A stretch of 64,000 bases of DNA, taken from Thermus igniterrae ATCC 700962 (GTDB lineage: Bacteria > Deinococcota > Deinococci > Deinococcales > Thermaceae). The notes beneath the pieces were generated by a model that worked only from the letters and a program-made list of their open reading frames with translations, was not told the DNA's origin and made no database searches. The DNA is taken from contig NZ_AQWU01000074.1 of the NCBI RefSeq assembly GCF_000376265.1, positions 1-64,000 on the forward strand, read 5' to 3'. Below are positions 19,501-27,774 of this stretch, in pieces. The first letter of the stretch is position 1; each line of letters begins with the position of its first letter. Both the position numbers and the translations under genes were made by a program.

Positions 19501-19776
19501 ATGCGGGGCTTGGGGGAGAACCTGGTGGACTTGGCGCGCGCCTTGCGGGAGACGCCCCTCGAGGCCTCCCAGGTCCGCAGGCTCCGGGAGATCGCCAGGC
19601 TCCTCCACCGCCTCCCTCCGGGCCGGGAGCGGGACGGGCTTCTGGCCGTGGCCTACCTGCGGCTTTTCCAACTGGAAGGCAAAGAGGAGGACTACCTTAG
19701 GGGGTATAGCTACGCCCGCACGGCCCGCCTGGAGCCTGTGCGGCTTTTGAGCGAGCGTTTAGGGGAGAAGGCATGA
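19501..19776 (+). CDS. Small helical protein, unknown function
   Basis: A 91-residue, Arg/Leu-rich, probably all-helical soluble protein with no family that I recognise. Codons end in G/C as in neighbouring real genes, and a TACACT box lies 7 nt before the ATG. It overlaps the DUF420 gene by 4 bp (ATGA), so they are co-translated; the pairing could mean a shared role at the membrane, but nothing in the sequence proves this. Confidence 0.6.
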   Translation: MRGLGENLVDLARALRETPLEASQVRRLREIARLLHRLPPGRERDGLLAVAYLRLFQLEGKEEDYLRGYSYARTARLEPVRLLSERLGEKA

Positions 19777-20210
19777 AAGACGTTCTGGGGCTTCTGGCGG
19801 TCTGGAGCATCGTGCTTTCTGGTCTAACCCTGGTGGGTGGGGTGGTCCTCATCAAGCGGGGAGAGCGGGTTTGGCACCACCGGGCCATGCTCACGGCCAC
19901 CTCCTTGGCCGCCCTCTTCCTGGTTTTCTACTTGGCCAAATGGGCCCTTTACGGCACCACGGCCTACGGGGGCCCCGAGGCCTGGCGCCTGGCCTACTAC
20001 GCCCTCCTCTTCACCCACACCCTCCTAGCGGCCCTCAACGGCCCCCTGGCCCTCTACGTCATCTGGCGGGCCCTGCGGGGGGAGTTCGCCTTCCACAAGC
20101 GCTGGGCCAAGGTGCTGGTGCCCATCTGGCTCTACGTGGCCGTAAGCGGCTGGATCATCTATCTGGTCCTCAAGCGCTACGGGGTGGAGTCCGGGACTAT
20201 CGCCTTCTAG
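19773..20210 (+). CDS. DUF420 membrane protein (CtaM-like)
   Basis: A 145-residue protein with four hydrophobic segments. The family features are HHRAMLTATSLAALFLVFYL, with the conserved His and the helix after it, the loop with HTLLAALNGPLALY and FHKRWAKVLVPIWLYVAVSGW. DUF420 proteins include CtaM, needed for assembly of aa3-type terminal oxidase in Staphylococcus; a similar role in haem-copper oxidase assembly here is inference, since no oxidase genes are nearby. It ends opposite minC with a 14-bp tail overlap. Confidence 0.8.
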   Translation: MKDVLGLLAVWSIVLSGLTLVGGVVLIKRGERVWHHRAMLTATSLAALFLVFYLAKWALYGTTAYGGPEAWRLAYYALLFTHTLLAALNGPLALYVIWRALRGEFAFHKRWAKVLVPIWLYVAVSGWIIYLVLKRYGVESGTIAF

Positions 20211-20727
20211 CCCAGGGTTCCACCACGATCCGCCCTTCCTGGACCCGTGCCAGCTCGGGGCCCTGGCCCTCCTCCCCTTCGGGGGCCTGGGCCAGGTGGG
20301 GGCCGATGCGCACCTGCTTGGCGGCGAACCCCAGGGCGAAGACGAAGCGCTCCTCGTCCCCGCCCGCCCCAGCGTGGGCCAGGCCGCGGAGCTTGCCCAC
20401 CACGATCACATCTCCCCCCGCCACCACCTCGGCCCCAGGGTTCACGTCCCCCAGGACCACCACCGTGCCGGGGTGTTCCACCCGCTCCCCGGCCCGCAGG
20501 GTTTTGCTGAGGACCAGGGTGCCCACGGGGGCCCGCCCCCTGGGGGGTATCAGGGTAAAGGGGCGGCCCAGGGCGAGGAGGGCCTCCAGGAATTGGGAGG
20601 AAACGGGGCCCGCCACCTCTACCTCCAGGGGGAGGCCTTCCGGCAGGGTAAGCCCCCGGAGTTCCTCCGGGGTCTCCCCTCCGTCCAGGCGGAGGGCCAG
20701 GGCCTTGTGGGTGGCGCGGAGGCGCAT
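20197..20727 (-). CDS. minC: Septum-site-determining protein MinC
   Basis: A 176-residue cell-division inhibitor that with MinD blocks FtsZ rings away from mid-cell. The C-terminal right-handed beta-helix shows the diagnostic GGDVIVVGKLRGLAHAGAGG, preceded by GTVVVLGDVNPGAEV. The N-terminal FtsZ-inhibiting half is short and divergent. minD is not in the window. The gene has its own TAAAAT box, which overlaps the stop codon of the upstream penicillin-binding-protein gene, 6 nt before the ATG. Confidence 0.92.
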   Translation of the reverse strand: MRLRATHKALALRLDGGETPEELRGLTLPEGLPLEVEVAGPVSSQFLEALLALGRPFTLIPPRGRAPVGTLVLSKTLRAGERVEHPGTVVVLGDVNPGAEVVAGGDVIVVGKLRGLAHAGAGGDEERFVFALGFAAKQVRIGPHLAQAPEGEEGQGPELARVQEGRIVVEPWARRR

Positions 20728-20733
20728 GGCGCC

Positions 20734-20739
20734 ATTTTA
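20734..20739 (-). promoter_or_regulatory. -10 box of minC fused to the pbp2 stop codon
   Basis: TAAAAT on the minus strand; its first TAA is the stop codon of the upstream gene. It ends 6 nt before the minC ATG. Confidence 0.5.
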
Positions 20740-22488
20740 CCTGGCCGCGGCCTCCTCCTTGCTCAGGCCCCAGTAAGCCTCCATCACCTTGCGCACCGCG
20801 GGCAGGGCCACCCGGCTGCCCTCCCCGCCGTTTTCAAAGAAGGCCACCACCACCAGGGGAGGGTGGGGGGTGCCGGGTTCGGTGGGCCCGTAGCCCATGT
20901 ACCAGGCGTGCTCGAGGCCCGCCCGCTTGCCCGGGGTTTCCGCGGTACCCGTCTTGCCCCCGGTGGGGACGGGGAAGTTTCCCAAGACATGGCGGGCAGT
21001 TCCTTCGGTAACGGTCTTGCGCAAACCCTCCTGTAAAACCTTCCAGAAGCGCCCGGGGACCGGGTCCAGGCGCGGCCGCACCTCCAGATTCCCTAGGCGC
21101 TTCACCAGGTGGAGCCTGGGCTTGAGGCCCCCGTTGGCCAGGGTGGCCAGCATGCGGGCTACCTGGGCAGGGGTGGCCAGGACGGGGCCCTGGCCGATGG
21201 CCAGGGAGAGGGTCTCCCCAGGGTACCAGGGTTCTTTGAAGGCCTCCCGCTTCCAGGAACGGGTGGGGAGGAGGCCGGTGCGCTCGGCCACCTCCAGGCC
21301 GGTGGCCTCCCCCAGACCCAGGAGGCGGGCCCGCGCCGCCAGGCGGTCCACCACCCCCAGGGGGTCCTGGGCCACCCCCTGGTAGTACCAGGTGTTGCAA
21401 CTCCAGGCGATGGCCTCCTTTACCGTCATGGGGCCCATGTCCCGCCCCGCCCAGTTGCGGCGCACCTGGCCGCCGTAGACGATGTAGGGACTACAGCGGT
21501 AGGAGGTGGTGGGGCCCACGTAGCCTTCTTCCAGAAGAGCGTAGCTAGTGGCCAGCTTAAAGGTGGAGCCCGGGGTGTAGGGCTGCACCGCCCGGTTGAG
21601 GAGGGGGAGGTCCGGGTCCTTCAGAAGGGCCTGGACCTCCTTGGGCACCGGGCGGCGGGCAAACAGGTTGGGGTCAAAGGAGGGGGCGCTGGCCATGGCC
21701 AGCACCTCCCCCGTGCGGGGGTCCAGGGCCACGATGGCTCCCTTGACCCGGGCGGCCGGGGGGAGGCCATTCCGCTTACGGCCGGCGTTGATGTCGGTCA
21801 GGGCCTCCTCCAGGGCCCGCTCCGCCGCCCGTTGCAGGTCCAGGTCCAGGGTGAGGACCACGTCCTGCCCGGGAGTAGGCTCCTCCAGGATGGTCTCCCT
21901 GAGGCGCTCCCCCCGCACGTTCACCTCCACTGCCCGCACTCCCCGCTTGCCCCGCAGGTAGGGTTCTAAGGCGGCCTCGAGGCCCGCCTGGCCCACCTGC
22001 TCCTCGGGGCTATAGCCCCTTTTCACCTGCTCGGCGTTGGCCTGGAGCACATAGCCCAGCACCGGGCCGGAGATGGGGTTGGGATAGGCCCGTTCAATGC
22101 GTTCCACCAGTTTGAGGTTGGGCTGCCCGGCGGTGAGCTCGGCCAGGGTGGGGAGGAGGTGCTCGGAGATGCCCGCCTTGAGCACCGTGGGCCCTTGGGC
22201 CTTGGGGAGCTCCTTAAGCCCCAGAAGGGGCAGAAGCCTTTCCCGGAAGGCCACCTCCCCCCCCTCGTACACCAGGTCCACCACCAGCCGGTCCTGGGCG
22301 ATCACCCGGCCCTTACGGTCCAGAATCCGCCCCCGGGGGGCGGGGATGCCCTCGGTTTTCAGGTAGTTCCCCTGGCTCCTTAGGGCATACTTCTCGTGCT
22401 CCAGCACCTGGAGCTGCCAGGCCCTGAGGCCCAACAGGCCAAAGGCTATTAGGAAGAGGAGCATGAGGGCATAAAGCCTACCCGTCAT
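20737..22488 (-). CDS. mrdA: Penicillin-binding protein 2 (elongasome transpeptidase)
   Basis: A 583-residue class B penicillin-binding protein that cross-links peptidoglycan in cell elongation, working with RodA and the Mre proteins. One N-terminal membrane helix (LYALMLLFLIAFGLLGLRAW) anchors a dimerisation domain (APRGRILDRKGRVIA) and a transpeptidase domain with the active-site Ser in TPGSTFKLA (SxxK), SCN in WSCNTWYY and KTGT in TGGKTGTAETP. It overlaps mreD by 4 bp in the rod-shape operon. Confidence 0.95.
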   Translation of the reverse strand: MTGRLYALMLLFLIAFGLLGLRAWQLQVLEHEKYALRSQGNYLKTEGIPAPRGRILDRKGRVIAQDRLVVDLVYEGGEVAFRERLLPLLGLKELPKAQGPTVLKAGISEHLLPTLAELTAGQPNLKLVERIERAYPNPISGPVLGYVLQANAEQVKRGYSPEEQVGQAGLEAALEPYLRGKRGVRAVEVNVRGERLRETILEEPTPGQDVVLTLDLDLQRAAERALEEALTDINAGRKRNGLPPAARVKGAIVALDPRTGEVLAMASAPSFDPNLFARRPVPKEVQALLKDPDLPLLNRAVQPYTPGSTFKLATSYALLEEGYVGPTTSYRCSPYIVYGGQVRRNWAGRDMGPMTVKEAIAWSCNTWYYQGVAQDPLGVVDRLAARARLLGLGEATGLEVAERTGLLPTRSWKREAFKEPWYPGETLSLAIGQGPVLATPAQVARMLATLANGGLKPRLHLVKRLGNLEVRPRLDPVPGRFWKVLQEGLRKTVTEGTARHVLGNFPVPTGGKTGTAETPGKRAGLEHAWYMGYGPTEPGTPHPPLVVVAFFENGGEGSRVALPAVRKVMEAYWGLSKEEAAAR

Positions 22489-22940
22489 GGCTGCTTACCG
22501 GAAAACCGCAGGGCCATGAGGAAAAAGGGCAGGGTGAAGAGGCCTTCCAGGAAGAGGTCCAGGGGAGCCAGGGGGGGGAGGTCCAGGCGGAGCCAGTAGA
22601 CCACCAGGAAGTACCCCGCCCACTTGGCCAAAAAGGCCCAGAGGAAGGCGAAAGGGGCGCCCAGACCCGCTCCTTCGGTGAGGCGGCGGCTGGCCCCGTA
22701 GTGGGCGTAGGCGGCGCTTAGGAGCCCCACCGCGTGCAGACCTAAAAGACCATAGCCCAAAAGGTCCTGGAGCAAACCCAGCAAAAAGGCCCCGGGAAGG
22801 CCCAGGTAGTAGGGCTGGGACCGGGCGTACCAGAGGGCCAGGACCAGGAAGAGGTCCGGGGCCATGGCCCCTTGGGGCCAGAGGGTCCCCAGGAGGCCGG
22901 CCAGAAAAAGGGTGGCGAGGAGGGCCAAAAACACCTTCAT
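22485..22940 (-). CDS. mreD: Rod-shape-determining protein MreD
   Basis: A 151-residue polytopic membrane protein with about five hydrophobic segments, placed between mreC and pbp2 as in other rod-shape operons; position is the main evidence because MreD sequences are poorly conserved. The segment PGAFLLGLLQDLLGYGLLGLH recalls the GLLQDL motif of the family. It overlaps both neighbours by 4 bp. Confidence 0.88.
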   Translation of the reverse strand: MKVFLALLATLFLAGLLGTLWPQGAMAPDLFLVLALWYARSQPYYLGLPGAFLLGLLQDLLGYGLLGLHAVGLLSAAYAHYGASRRLTEGAGLGAPFAFLWAFLAKWAGYFLVVYWLRLDLPPLAPLDLFLEGLFTLPFFLMALRFSGKQP

Positions 22941-23725
22941 AGCGGCCTCAGCACGATGACCTCTTCCAGAAGGGAAAGCTCCACCAAAGGCCTTACCCAG
23001 ACTCGTTGCTTGAGCCCGCCTTGCACCCGTTCCACCCGCTCCACCCGGCCCACGGGGATGCCATCGGGGAAAAGGCCCAGGGGGCTGCCCGTGAGGAGCA
23101 GGTCCCCGGGGGCCACGGGCACCGTAGGGGGAAACTCCGCCACCAGTCCGTCCGGGGGAGCGCCACGGGCGATGCCCCGCCCCGGGGCCTTTTCTGGCCG
23201 TACCCCTACCTGGCTTTCCGGGTCCAAGAGGGTGCGCACCAAAGCGGTGCGCTCTCCCACCTCCACGATGAGGCCCACCAGGCCTTCCGGGGTGGTGACG
23301 GGCATGCCCACTCGGAGGCCATCCCGTTCCCCCAGGCCCAGGACCAGGCGGCGGTAGAGGCCGGAAAGGTCCTCCCCCACCACCGGGGCCACCGCCACCA
23401 CCCCGGGAGCCTGGGACCGGCGTACCTCCAGGGCCCGGGAAAGCCTCTCCACCTCCAGGGAAAGCCGGCGGTTTTCCGCCTCCAGGGCGGCCACCCGCTT
23501 CTTAAGCTCCAGGTTTTCCCCGTAGAGGTCCTGACGGTTCCAAAGGGCGGCGAACCCGGCCCGCAGGTTCTGCCCCAGGCGGTGGCCCAGGGCGGGCAGG
23601 GGGGCGGTGAGGGGGGAGAGGGTGAGGGAGAAGCGGGGGGCCAGGGGCCGGGTGAGGGTGGCCAGGCCCAGGCCCAAGAGGAGCAGGAGGAGGAAGAGGC
23701 TACGCCTTAGGGCCACCTCGCTCAT
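22937..23725 (-). CDS. mreC: Rod-shape-determining protein MreC
   Basis: A 262-residue bitopic protein: one N-terminal membrane helix ([15 protein letters not shown]), a coiled-coil ([20 protein letters not shown]) and a periplasmic beta domain containing [20 protein letters not shown] and [18 protein letters not shown]. It organises the elongation complex outside the membrane. I start it at 23725 where ATGA overlaps the maf stop codon; an in-frame ATG 21 nt upstream lies within maf. mreB is not in this window. Confidence 0.92.
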   Translation of the reverse strand: MSEVALRRSLFLLLLLLGLGLATLTRPLAPRFSLTLSPLTAPLPALGHRLGQNLRAGFAALWNRQDLYGENLELKKRVAALEAENRRLSLEVERLSRALEVRRSQAPGVVAVAPVVGEDLSGLYRRLVLGLGERDGLRVGMPVTTPEGLVGLIVEVGERTALVRTLLDPESQVGVRPEKAPGRGIARGAPPDGLVAEFPPTVPVAPGDLLLTGSPLGLFPDGIPVGRVERVERVQGGLKQRVWVRPLVELSLLEEVIVLRPL

Positions 23726-24288
23726 GGCCGGAACCCCCGTTCCCAAAGAAGGGCAAAGACCCGGGCCACGGGCAGGCCCACCACCGTGTAGAAATCCCCC
23801 TCCACGCCTTCCAGAAGGGCCATGCCCAGGCCCTGGGCCCCGTAACCTCCCGCCTTGTCCAGCCCTTCCCCCCGCGCCACGTACCAGGCGATTTCCTCTT
23901 CGGAGAGGGAGCGGAAGCGCACCCGGGCAGTGTGCACCTCGGCCACCACCCCCGTGGGGGTGCGCAGGTAGAGGCCGGTGTGCACCAGGTGGCTTCGCCC
24001 CGAGAGGCGGCGCAGGAAGGCACGGTTTTCCTCAGGGTCCTTGGGCTTCCCCAGGGCCTGGCCGTCCAGGTCCACCACGGTGTCCGCGGCCAGGACCCAC
24101 TCCCCGGGGACGCTTTCTCCCTTGCGCCGGGCCAGGGCCAGGGCCAGCTCCCGGGGGGGGAGGTCCAGGTCCTCGGCCACCCCGGGGGGCACGACCCTGA
24201 GGGGGTAGCCCAGGGCCTCCAGGAGGGCCTTCCGCCTGGGGCTGGCCGAGGCCAGGGTGAGGACTAGAGGGGTCTCCCTTCCGCCCAT
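23722..24288 (-). CDS. maf: Maf-type nucleoside triphosphate pyrophosphatase
   Basis: A 188-residue cytosolic enzyme that hydrolyses non-canonical or dTTP/UTP-like nucleotides. The opening [17 protein letters not shown], then [19 protein letters not shown] and [11 protein letters not shown] are the family signature, with the catalytic Asp in ADTVV. Maf genes often sit beside mreBCD, as here. It overlaps the phospholipase-D-like gene upstream by 25 bp and mreC by 4 bp. Confidence 0.93.
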   Translation of the reverse strand: MGGRETPLVLTLASASPRRKALLEALGYPLRVVPPGVAEDLDLPPRELALALARRKGESVPGEWVLAADTVVDLDGQALGKPKDPEENRAFLRRLSGRSHLVHTGLYLRTPTGVVAEVHTARVRFRSLSEEEIAWYVARGEGLDKAGGYGAQGLGMALLEGVEGDFYTVVGLPVARVFALLWERGFRP

Positions 24289-25385
24289 AGCCTGAGGATT
24301 TCCTCCCGATAGCGCTCCGCCAGGGCCGGACCTTTGAGGACCAGGAGGTTTTCGTTGTTCACCTGGAAGGCCCGGAGGGAGAAGTTGTAGCTTCCCGTGA
24401 CCACCCAGGTGCGGTCCAGGACCATGACCTTGTGGTGCAGGGTGTAGGGGTTGCCGTCCTGGCGTACCGGGATACCCGCCGCCAAGAGGGCCTCCTCCCG
24501 GCTATCCCCCAGGTTCCGCCTTTCCAGGAGCACCTGCACCCTGGCCCCCCGCTCCTTGGCCCGGAGGAGCTCCTCGAGGACCGCCTGGTCCGTGAGGACG
24601 AAGGCTGCCACCAAGACCTCCTCCTGCGCCTCCCTGAGCCTTTGTAAGAGGGCTTCGCGCCCCCTTTCCCCCCCCTTGGGGCTGAAGTAGGCTGTGCCCT
24701 CCACCCCCTCGAGGCGGAAGGGGACCGGCTCCCCAAGGCCTTCCTTGGCCCCCTGGAAGAGGGTAGCGAACTCCCGACCGTACCCCTGGGCCAGGGTGGG
24801 GGAGGGGAGGAGGAGGCTGTTTTCGTTGTTGCGGGCGAAGGCGTTCCAGGTCATGTTGGTGCTTCCCGTCCAGACCACCCTCTCGTCCACCACCAGGAAC
24901 TTGTGGTGCATGAAGCCCTCCCGCTCGTCGTAGCAGATGCTTAGCCCCGTAATGGCCTCGCACCCTGGACCCGTGGGGCGCACCCACTCCTGCACCACCC
25001 GCTGGGGCACCCGGGGAGGTTCCGCGCTCTGGCCCAGGGCGGCGGCCACCAAGTAGCGGCGGAAGTCCTCCCGGTAGTCGCTTTCCCCGTAAAGCCGCAC
25101 CTGCACCCCCCGCTTCGCCGCCCGGAGGAGGGCTTGGGCGATCTCCAGGTCACGGAACTCGTAGAAGGCCCCCTCTATGGAGGCCTGGGCCCCGTCCATG
25201 AGGCCCACCAGGCGGGCTTTGGCCTGGGTGCCCTCCTGGGGCATGAAGTAGGCCTCCACCGCCCCGGTCTCCAGGGGGGCGCTGGGGCCAGGGCGTAGCT
25301 CCTGGTAGGCCCAAAGCAGGAGGAGGACCAGGAGGACCAGGTAGCTGGGCAACCCGGCCAGGGTCTTGCGCCGCCTAGTACCCAT
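24264..25385 (-). CDS. Membrane-anchored phospholipase-D-like protein
   Basis: A 373-residue protein with an N-terminal membrane segment ([19 protein letters not shown]) and two complete HKD motifs: [19 protein letters not shown] and [19 protein letters not shown]. The paired motifs form one PLD active site cutting phosphodiester bonds of lipid or nucleic acid; the substrate is unknown. The active site is predicted outside the membrane. I start it at 25385 (MGTRRRK), overlapping deoC by 11 bp, not at the earlier in-frame start inside deoC. Confidence 0.88.
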   Translation of the reverse strand: MGTRRRKTLAGLPSYLVLLVLLLLWAYQELRPGPSAPLETGAVEAYFMPQEGTQAKARLVGLMDGAQASIEGAFYEFRDLEIAQALLRAAKRGVQVRLYGESDYREDFRRYLVAAALGQSAEPPRVPQRVVQEWVRPTGPGCEAITGLSICYDEREGFMHHKFLVVDERVVWTGSTNMTWNAFARNNENSLLLPSPTLAQGYGREFATLFQGAKEGLGEPVPFRLEGVEGTAYFSPKGGERGREALLQRLREAQEEVLVAAFVLTDQAVLEELLRAKERGARVQVLLERRNLGDSREEALLAAGIPVRQDGNPYTLHHKVMVLDRTWVVTGSYNFSLRAFQVNNENLLVLKGPALAERYREEILRLWAEGRPL

Positions 25386-26034
25386 GGGCGCTTTCCCCAC
25401 GCACCAGGGCCACCCCAGCGGAGGTGCCAAGCCGGGTGGCTCCCGCCTGAAGGAGCCTGATGGCCGTCTCCCGGTCGCGGATTCCCCCGGCCGCCTTCAC
25501 CTGGGCCCGACCCCGGGCCACCCGCACCAGGAGCTCCACGTCCTCCAGGGTGGCCCCCCGGGGGCCGAAGCCGGTGGAGGTCTTGAGGAAGTCGGCCCCG
25601 CCCCTCAAGGCGGCCTCCGCCACCTTCTCCAGGGCCTCGGGGGAGAAGTGGCCCGTCTCCAGGATGACCTTTAAGACGGCCCGGGGGACCGCCTGACGCA
25701 CCTGGTCCACCTCCTTTTCCAGGTAGGCCAGGTTCCCCGCCAGGGCCTGGCCTAGGTGGATCACCATGTCCACCTCGTCCGCCCCTTGGGCCACGGCTAG
25801 GGCGGCCTCGAGGGCCTTCACCTCCGGTGCCTGGTACCCCAGGGGAAAGCCCACCACCGTCACCAGGCGGAAGGGCGCGTGAGGAAAGGCCTGCCGCACC
25901 AGGGGCACGTAAGAGGGGGGGATGCAAAGCCCAAAAAAGCCATGTTCCAATGCTTCTTCCGCTACCTTTAGGACCTCCTCCGGGGTGGCGGTGGGTTTTA
26001 AGAGGGTATGGTCAATGTGGGCGGCCAGGTCCAT
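25375..26034 (-). CDS. deoC: Deoxyribose-phosphate aldolase
   Basis: A 219-residue TIM-barrel aldolase that splits 2-deoxyribose-5-phosphate into glyceraldehyde-3-phosphate and acetaldehyde in nucleoside breakdown. IDHTLLKPTAT opens the protein, FLKTSTGFGPRGAT carries the Schiff-base Lys and VKAAGGIRD the second Lys. It is the first gene of a tightly overlapping operon with PLD-like, maf, mreC, mreD and pbp2. A TATGAT box lies 8 nt before the ATG. Confidence 0.95.
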   Translation of the reverse strand: MDLAAHIDHTLLKPTATPEEVLKVAEEALEHGFFGLCIPPSYVPLVRQAFPHAPFRLVTVVGFPLGYQAPEVKALEAALAVAQGADEVDMVIHLGQALAGNLAYLEKEVDQVRQAVPRAVLKVILETGHFSPEALEKVAEAALRGGADFLKTSTGFGPRGATLEDVELLVRVARGRAQVKAAGGIRDRETAIRLLQAGATRLGTSAGVALVRGESAHGY

Positions 26035-26042
26035 ACCCTGCC

Positions 26043-26048
26043 ATCATA
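26043..26048 (-). promoter_or_regulatory. -10 box of the deoC-mre operon
   Basis: TATGAT on the minus strand, 8 nt before the deoC ATG. No clear -35. It would drive the six-gene operon down to pbp2. Confidence 0.5.
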
Positions 26049-26070
26049 CGCAACGGGCGTGATAGGATGG

Positions 26071-26098
26071 AAAGAGGCCCCGCACAGGGGCTTTTTTT
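26071..26098 (+). terminator. Terminator-like hairpin in the ychF leader (possible attenuator)
   Basis: The stem GCCCC/GGGGC (26077-26091) with loop GCACA is followed at once by seven T (26092-26098), the clearest intrinsic-terminator shape in the window. A/G pairs to the left can extend the stem into the T run. It lies between the possible -10 TAGGAT (26063-26068) and the ychF Shine-Dalgarno (GAGGT, 26099-26103), so it would end transcripts before ychF unless something overrides it. Confidence 0.65.
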
Positions 26099-26107
26099 GA
26101 GGTCAAG

Positions 26108-27214
26108 ATGCTAGCCGTAGGAATCGTCGGTCTACCCAACGTAGGCAAGTCCACCCTCTTCAACGCCCTTACCCGGGCAGGGGCCTTGGCCGCCAACTAC
26201 CCCTTCGCCACCATAGACAAAAACGTGGGGGTGGTGGCCCTGGAGGACGAGCGGCTTTACGCCCTGCAACGGGTCTTCGCCAAGGGGGAAAGGGTGCCCC
26301 CCGTGGTGCCCACCCACGTGGAGTTCGTGGACATCGCTGGCCTGGTCAAGGGGGCCCACAAGGGGGAGGGGCTTGGCAACCAGTTCCTGGCCCACATCCG
26401 CGAGGTGGCGGCCATCGCCCACGTGCTCCGCTGCTTTCCCGACCCCAATGTGGTCCACGTGATGGGCCGGGTGGACCCCCTGGAGGACGCGGAGGTGGTG
26501 GAGACCGAGCTCCTCCTGGCGGACCTGGCCACCCTAGAGCGGAGGCTAGAGCGCCTGCGTAAAGAGGCCCGGGCCAACCGGGAGATGGCCCCCATTTTGG
26601 AGGCGGCCGAGGGGCTCTACGCCCACCTGCAGGCGGGGAAGCCTGCCCGCACCTGTCCTCCCTCGGAGGAGGCCAGGCGCTTCCTGCGGGAGACCCCTCT
26701 CCTCACCGCCAAGCCGGTGATCTACGTGGCCAACGTCTCCGAGGAGGACCTGCCTGAGGGAAAGGATAACCCCCACGTGCAGGCGGTGCGGGCCAAGGCC
26801 CAGGCCGAGGGGGCTGAGGTGGTGGTGGTCTCCGCCCGGCTGGAGGCCGAGCTGGCTGAGCTTCCCCCGGAGGAGGCCAGGGAACTCCTGGCCGCCTACG
26901 GCCTTACGGAAAGCGGCCTGCAACGCCTGGCCCGGGCAGGCTACCAGGCCCTTTCCCTCTTCACCTTCTTCACCGCCGGGGAGAAGGAGGTGCGGGCCTG
27001 GACCGTGTGCCGGGGGGCCAAGGCTCCGGAAGCGGCGGGGGAGATCCACTCCGACATGGAGCGGGGCTTCATCCGGGCCGAGGTCATCCCCTGGGACCGG
27101 CTGGTGGAGGCCGGGGGGTGGGCCCGGGCCAAGGAGCGGGGATGGGTGCGCCTCGAGGGCAAGGACTACGAGGTGCAGGACGGGGACGTCCTCTACATCC
27201 TCTTCAACGTCTAG
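26108..27214 (+). CDS. ychF: Ribosome-associated GTPase/ATPase YchF (OLA1 family)
   Basis: A 368-residue TRAFAC NTPase. P-loop [14 protein letters not shown], switch region [29 protein letters not shown] and a C-terminal TGS-like domain ([28 protein letters not shown]). It binds ribosomes and prefers ATP over GTP in characterised relatives. GAGGT lies 5 nt upstream of the ATG. Its leader contains a terminator-like hairpin, so expression may be attenuated. Confidence 0.95.
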   Translation: MLAVGIVGLPNVGKSTLFNALTRAGALAANYPFATIDKNVGVVALEDERLYALQRVFAKGERVPPVVPTHVEFVDIAGLVKGAHKGEGLGNQFLAHIREVAAIAHVLRCFPDPNVVHVMGRVDPLEDAEVVETELLLADLATLERRLERLRKEARANREMAPILEAAEGLYAHLQAGKPARTCPPSEEARRFLRETPLLTAKPVIYVANVSEEDLPEGKDNPHVQAVRAKAQAEGAEVVVVSARLEAELAELPPEEARELLAAYGLTESGLQRLARAGYQALSLFTFFTAGEKEVRAWTVCRGAKAPEAAGEIHSDMERGFIRAEVIPWDRLVEAGGWARAKERGWVRLEGKDYEVQDGDVLYILFNV

Positions 27215-27224
27215 GGTGGGGGGT

Positions 27225-27253
27225 TTGACGAAGGCGTCCTCATGGCCTACAAT
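27225..27253 (+). promoter_or_regulatory. tRNA-Gln promoter
   Basis: TTGACG (27225-27230), a 17-nt spacer and TACAAT (27248-27253) form the best-matching promoter in the window, 13 nt before the mature tRNA 5' end. Confidence 0.8.
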
Positions 27254-27266
27254 CCCCCTTGGACGC

Positions 27267-27340
27267 TGGGGCGTCGTCTAATGGCAGGACAGCGGACTTT
27301 GGATCCGCCGGTCGTGGTTCGAGTCCACGCGCCCCAGCCA
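27267..27340 (+). tRNA. trnQ: tRNA-Gln (anticodon UUG)
   Basis: A complete 74-nt cloverleaf with encoded CCA. The acceptor stem TGGGGCG pairs with CGCCCCA and the discriminator is G. The anticodon arm GCGGA-CTTTGGA-TCCGC puts TTG at 27299-27301, reading CAA (and CAG by wobble). The T arm CGTGG-TTCGAGT-CCACG is perfect. A seven-T run (27343-27349) directly follows and may end transcription. The T-loop contains one of the few TCGA tetramers of the window outside the CCTCGAGG octamer. Confidence 0.95.
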
Positions 27341-27373
27341 TATTTTTTTCACGCCCTTTTCGCACCCCCTCGG

Positions 27374-27379
27374 TAGACT
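27374..27379 (+). promoter_or_regulatory. -10 box of the 27386 receiver gene
   Basis: TAGACT ends 6 nt before the GTG start. Confidence 0.5.
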
Positions 27380-27385
27380 GGCCGC

Positions 27386-27748
27386 GTGGCGGCGGACTAT
27401 CCGGGCCTGCTCCTATTAAGCCGTAGCGAGGCCCTCAGGGCCTACGTGGATCTGGTGCTTTCCGAGCACGGCATCCCCGTCCGCCACTTTGACTTGGCCC
27501 GGGAGGGGCTTTTTTGGCTCCTGGAGCACACCCCCCGCTACATCCTCCTGGATGAGGACCTGGACGTGGACCCCTTCGCCGCCGCCACCCGCATCCGCCA
27601 CGTGAAGCGCCTGAAGGAGGTGCCCCTGGCGGTTCTGATCGGCCCCTCGGAGAAGCTCCGCACCACCGCCGAGGTGGTGCGGGTGGTGCCCCTGGAAAAG
27701 CCCCTGACCCGGGAGAAGCTCCTTAGGTTCCTGGGCCTAAGCCCCTGA
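27386..27748 (+). CDS. Stand-alone receiver-like (REC) protein
   Basis: A 120-residue protein with the size and strand pattern of a response-regulator receiver: LLLLSRSEALRAYVDLVL at the start, ILLDEDLD where the phospho-acceptor Asp should lie, PLAVLIGP and the conserved Lys in VVPLEKPLTREKLL. The usual acidic pair at the first loop is replaced (SRSE), so metal-dependent phosphorylation is uncertain. No output domain is present. Starts with GTG, leaderless. PBP1A starts 26 nt downstream. Confidence 0.7.
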   Translation: MAADYPGLLLLSRSEALRAYVDLVLSEHGIPVRHFDLAREGLFWLLEHTPRYILLDEDLDVDPFAAATRIRHVKRLKEVPLAVLIGPSEKLRTTAEVVRVVPLEKPLTREKLLRFLGLSP

Positions 27749-27761
27749 GGCCTCCCTTGGG

Positions 27762-27767
27762 TAAACT
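27762..27767 (+). promoter_or_regulatory. -10 box of the PBP1A operon
   Basis: TAAACT ends 7 nt before GTG 27775, which is why that start is preferred to the in-frame TTG at 27757. Confidence 0.45.
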
Positions 27768-27774
27768 GGTGGGC

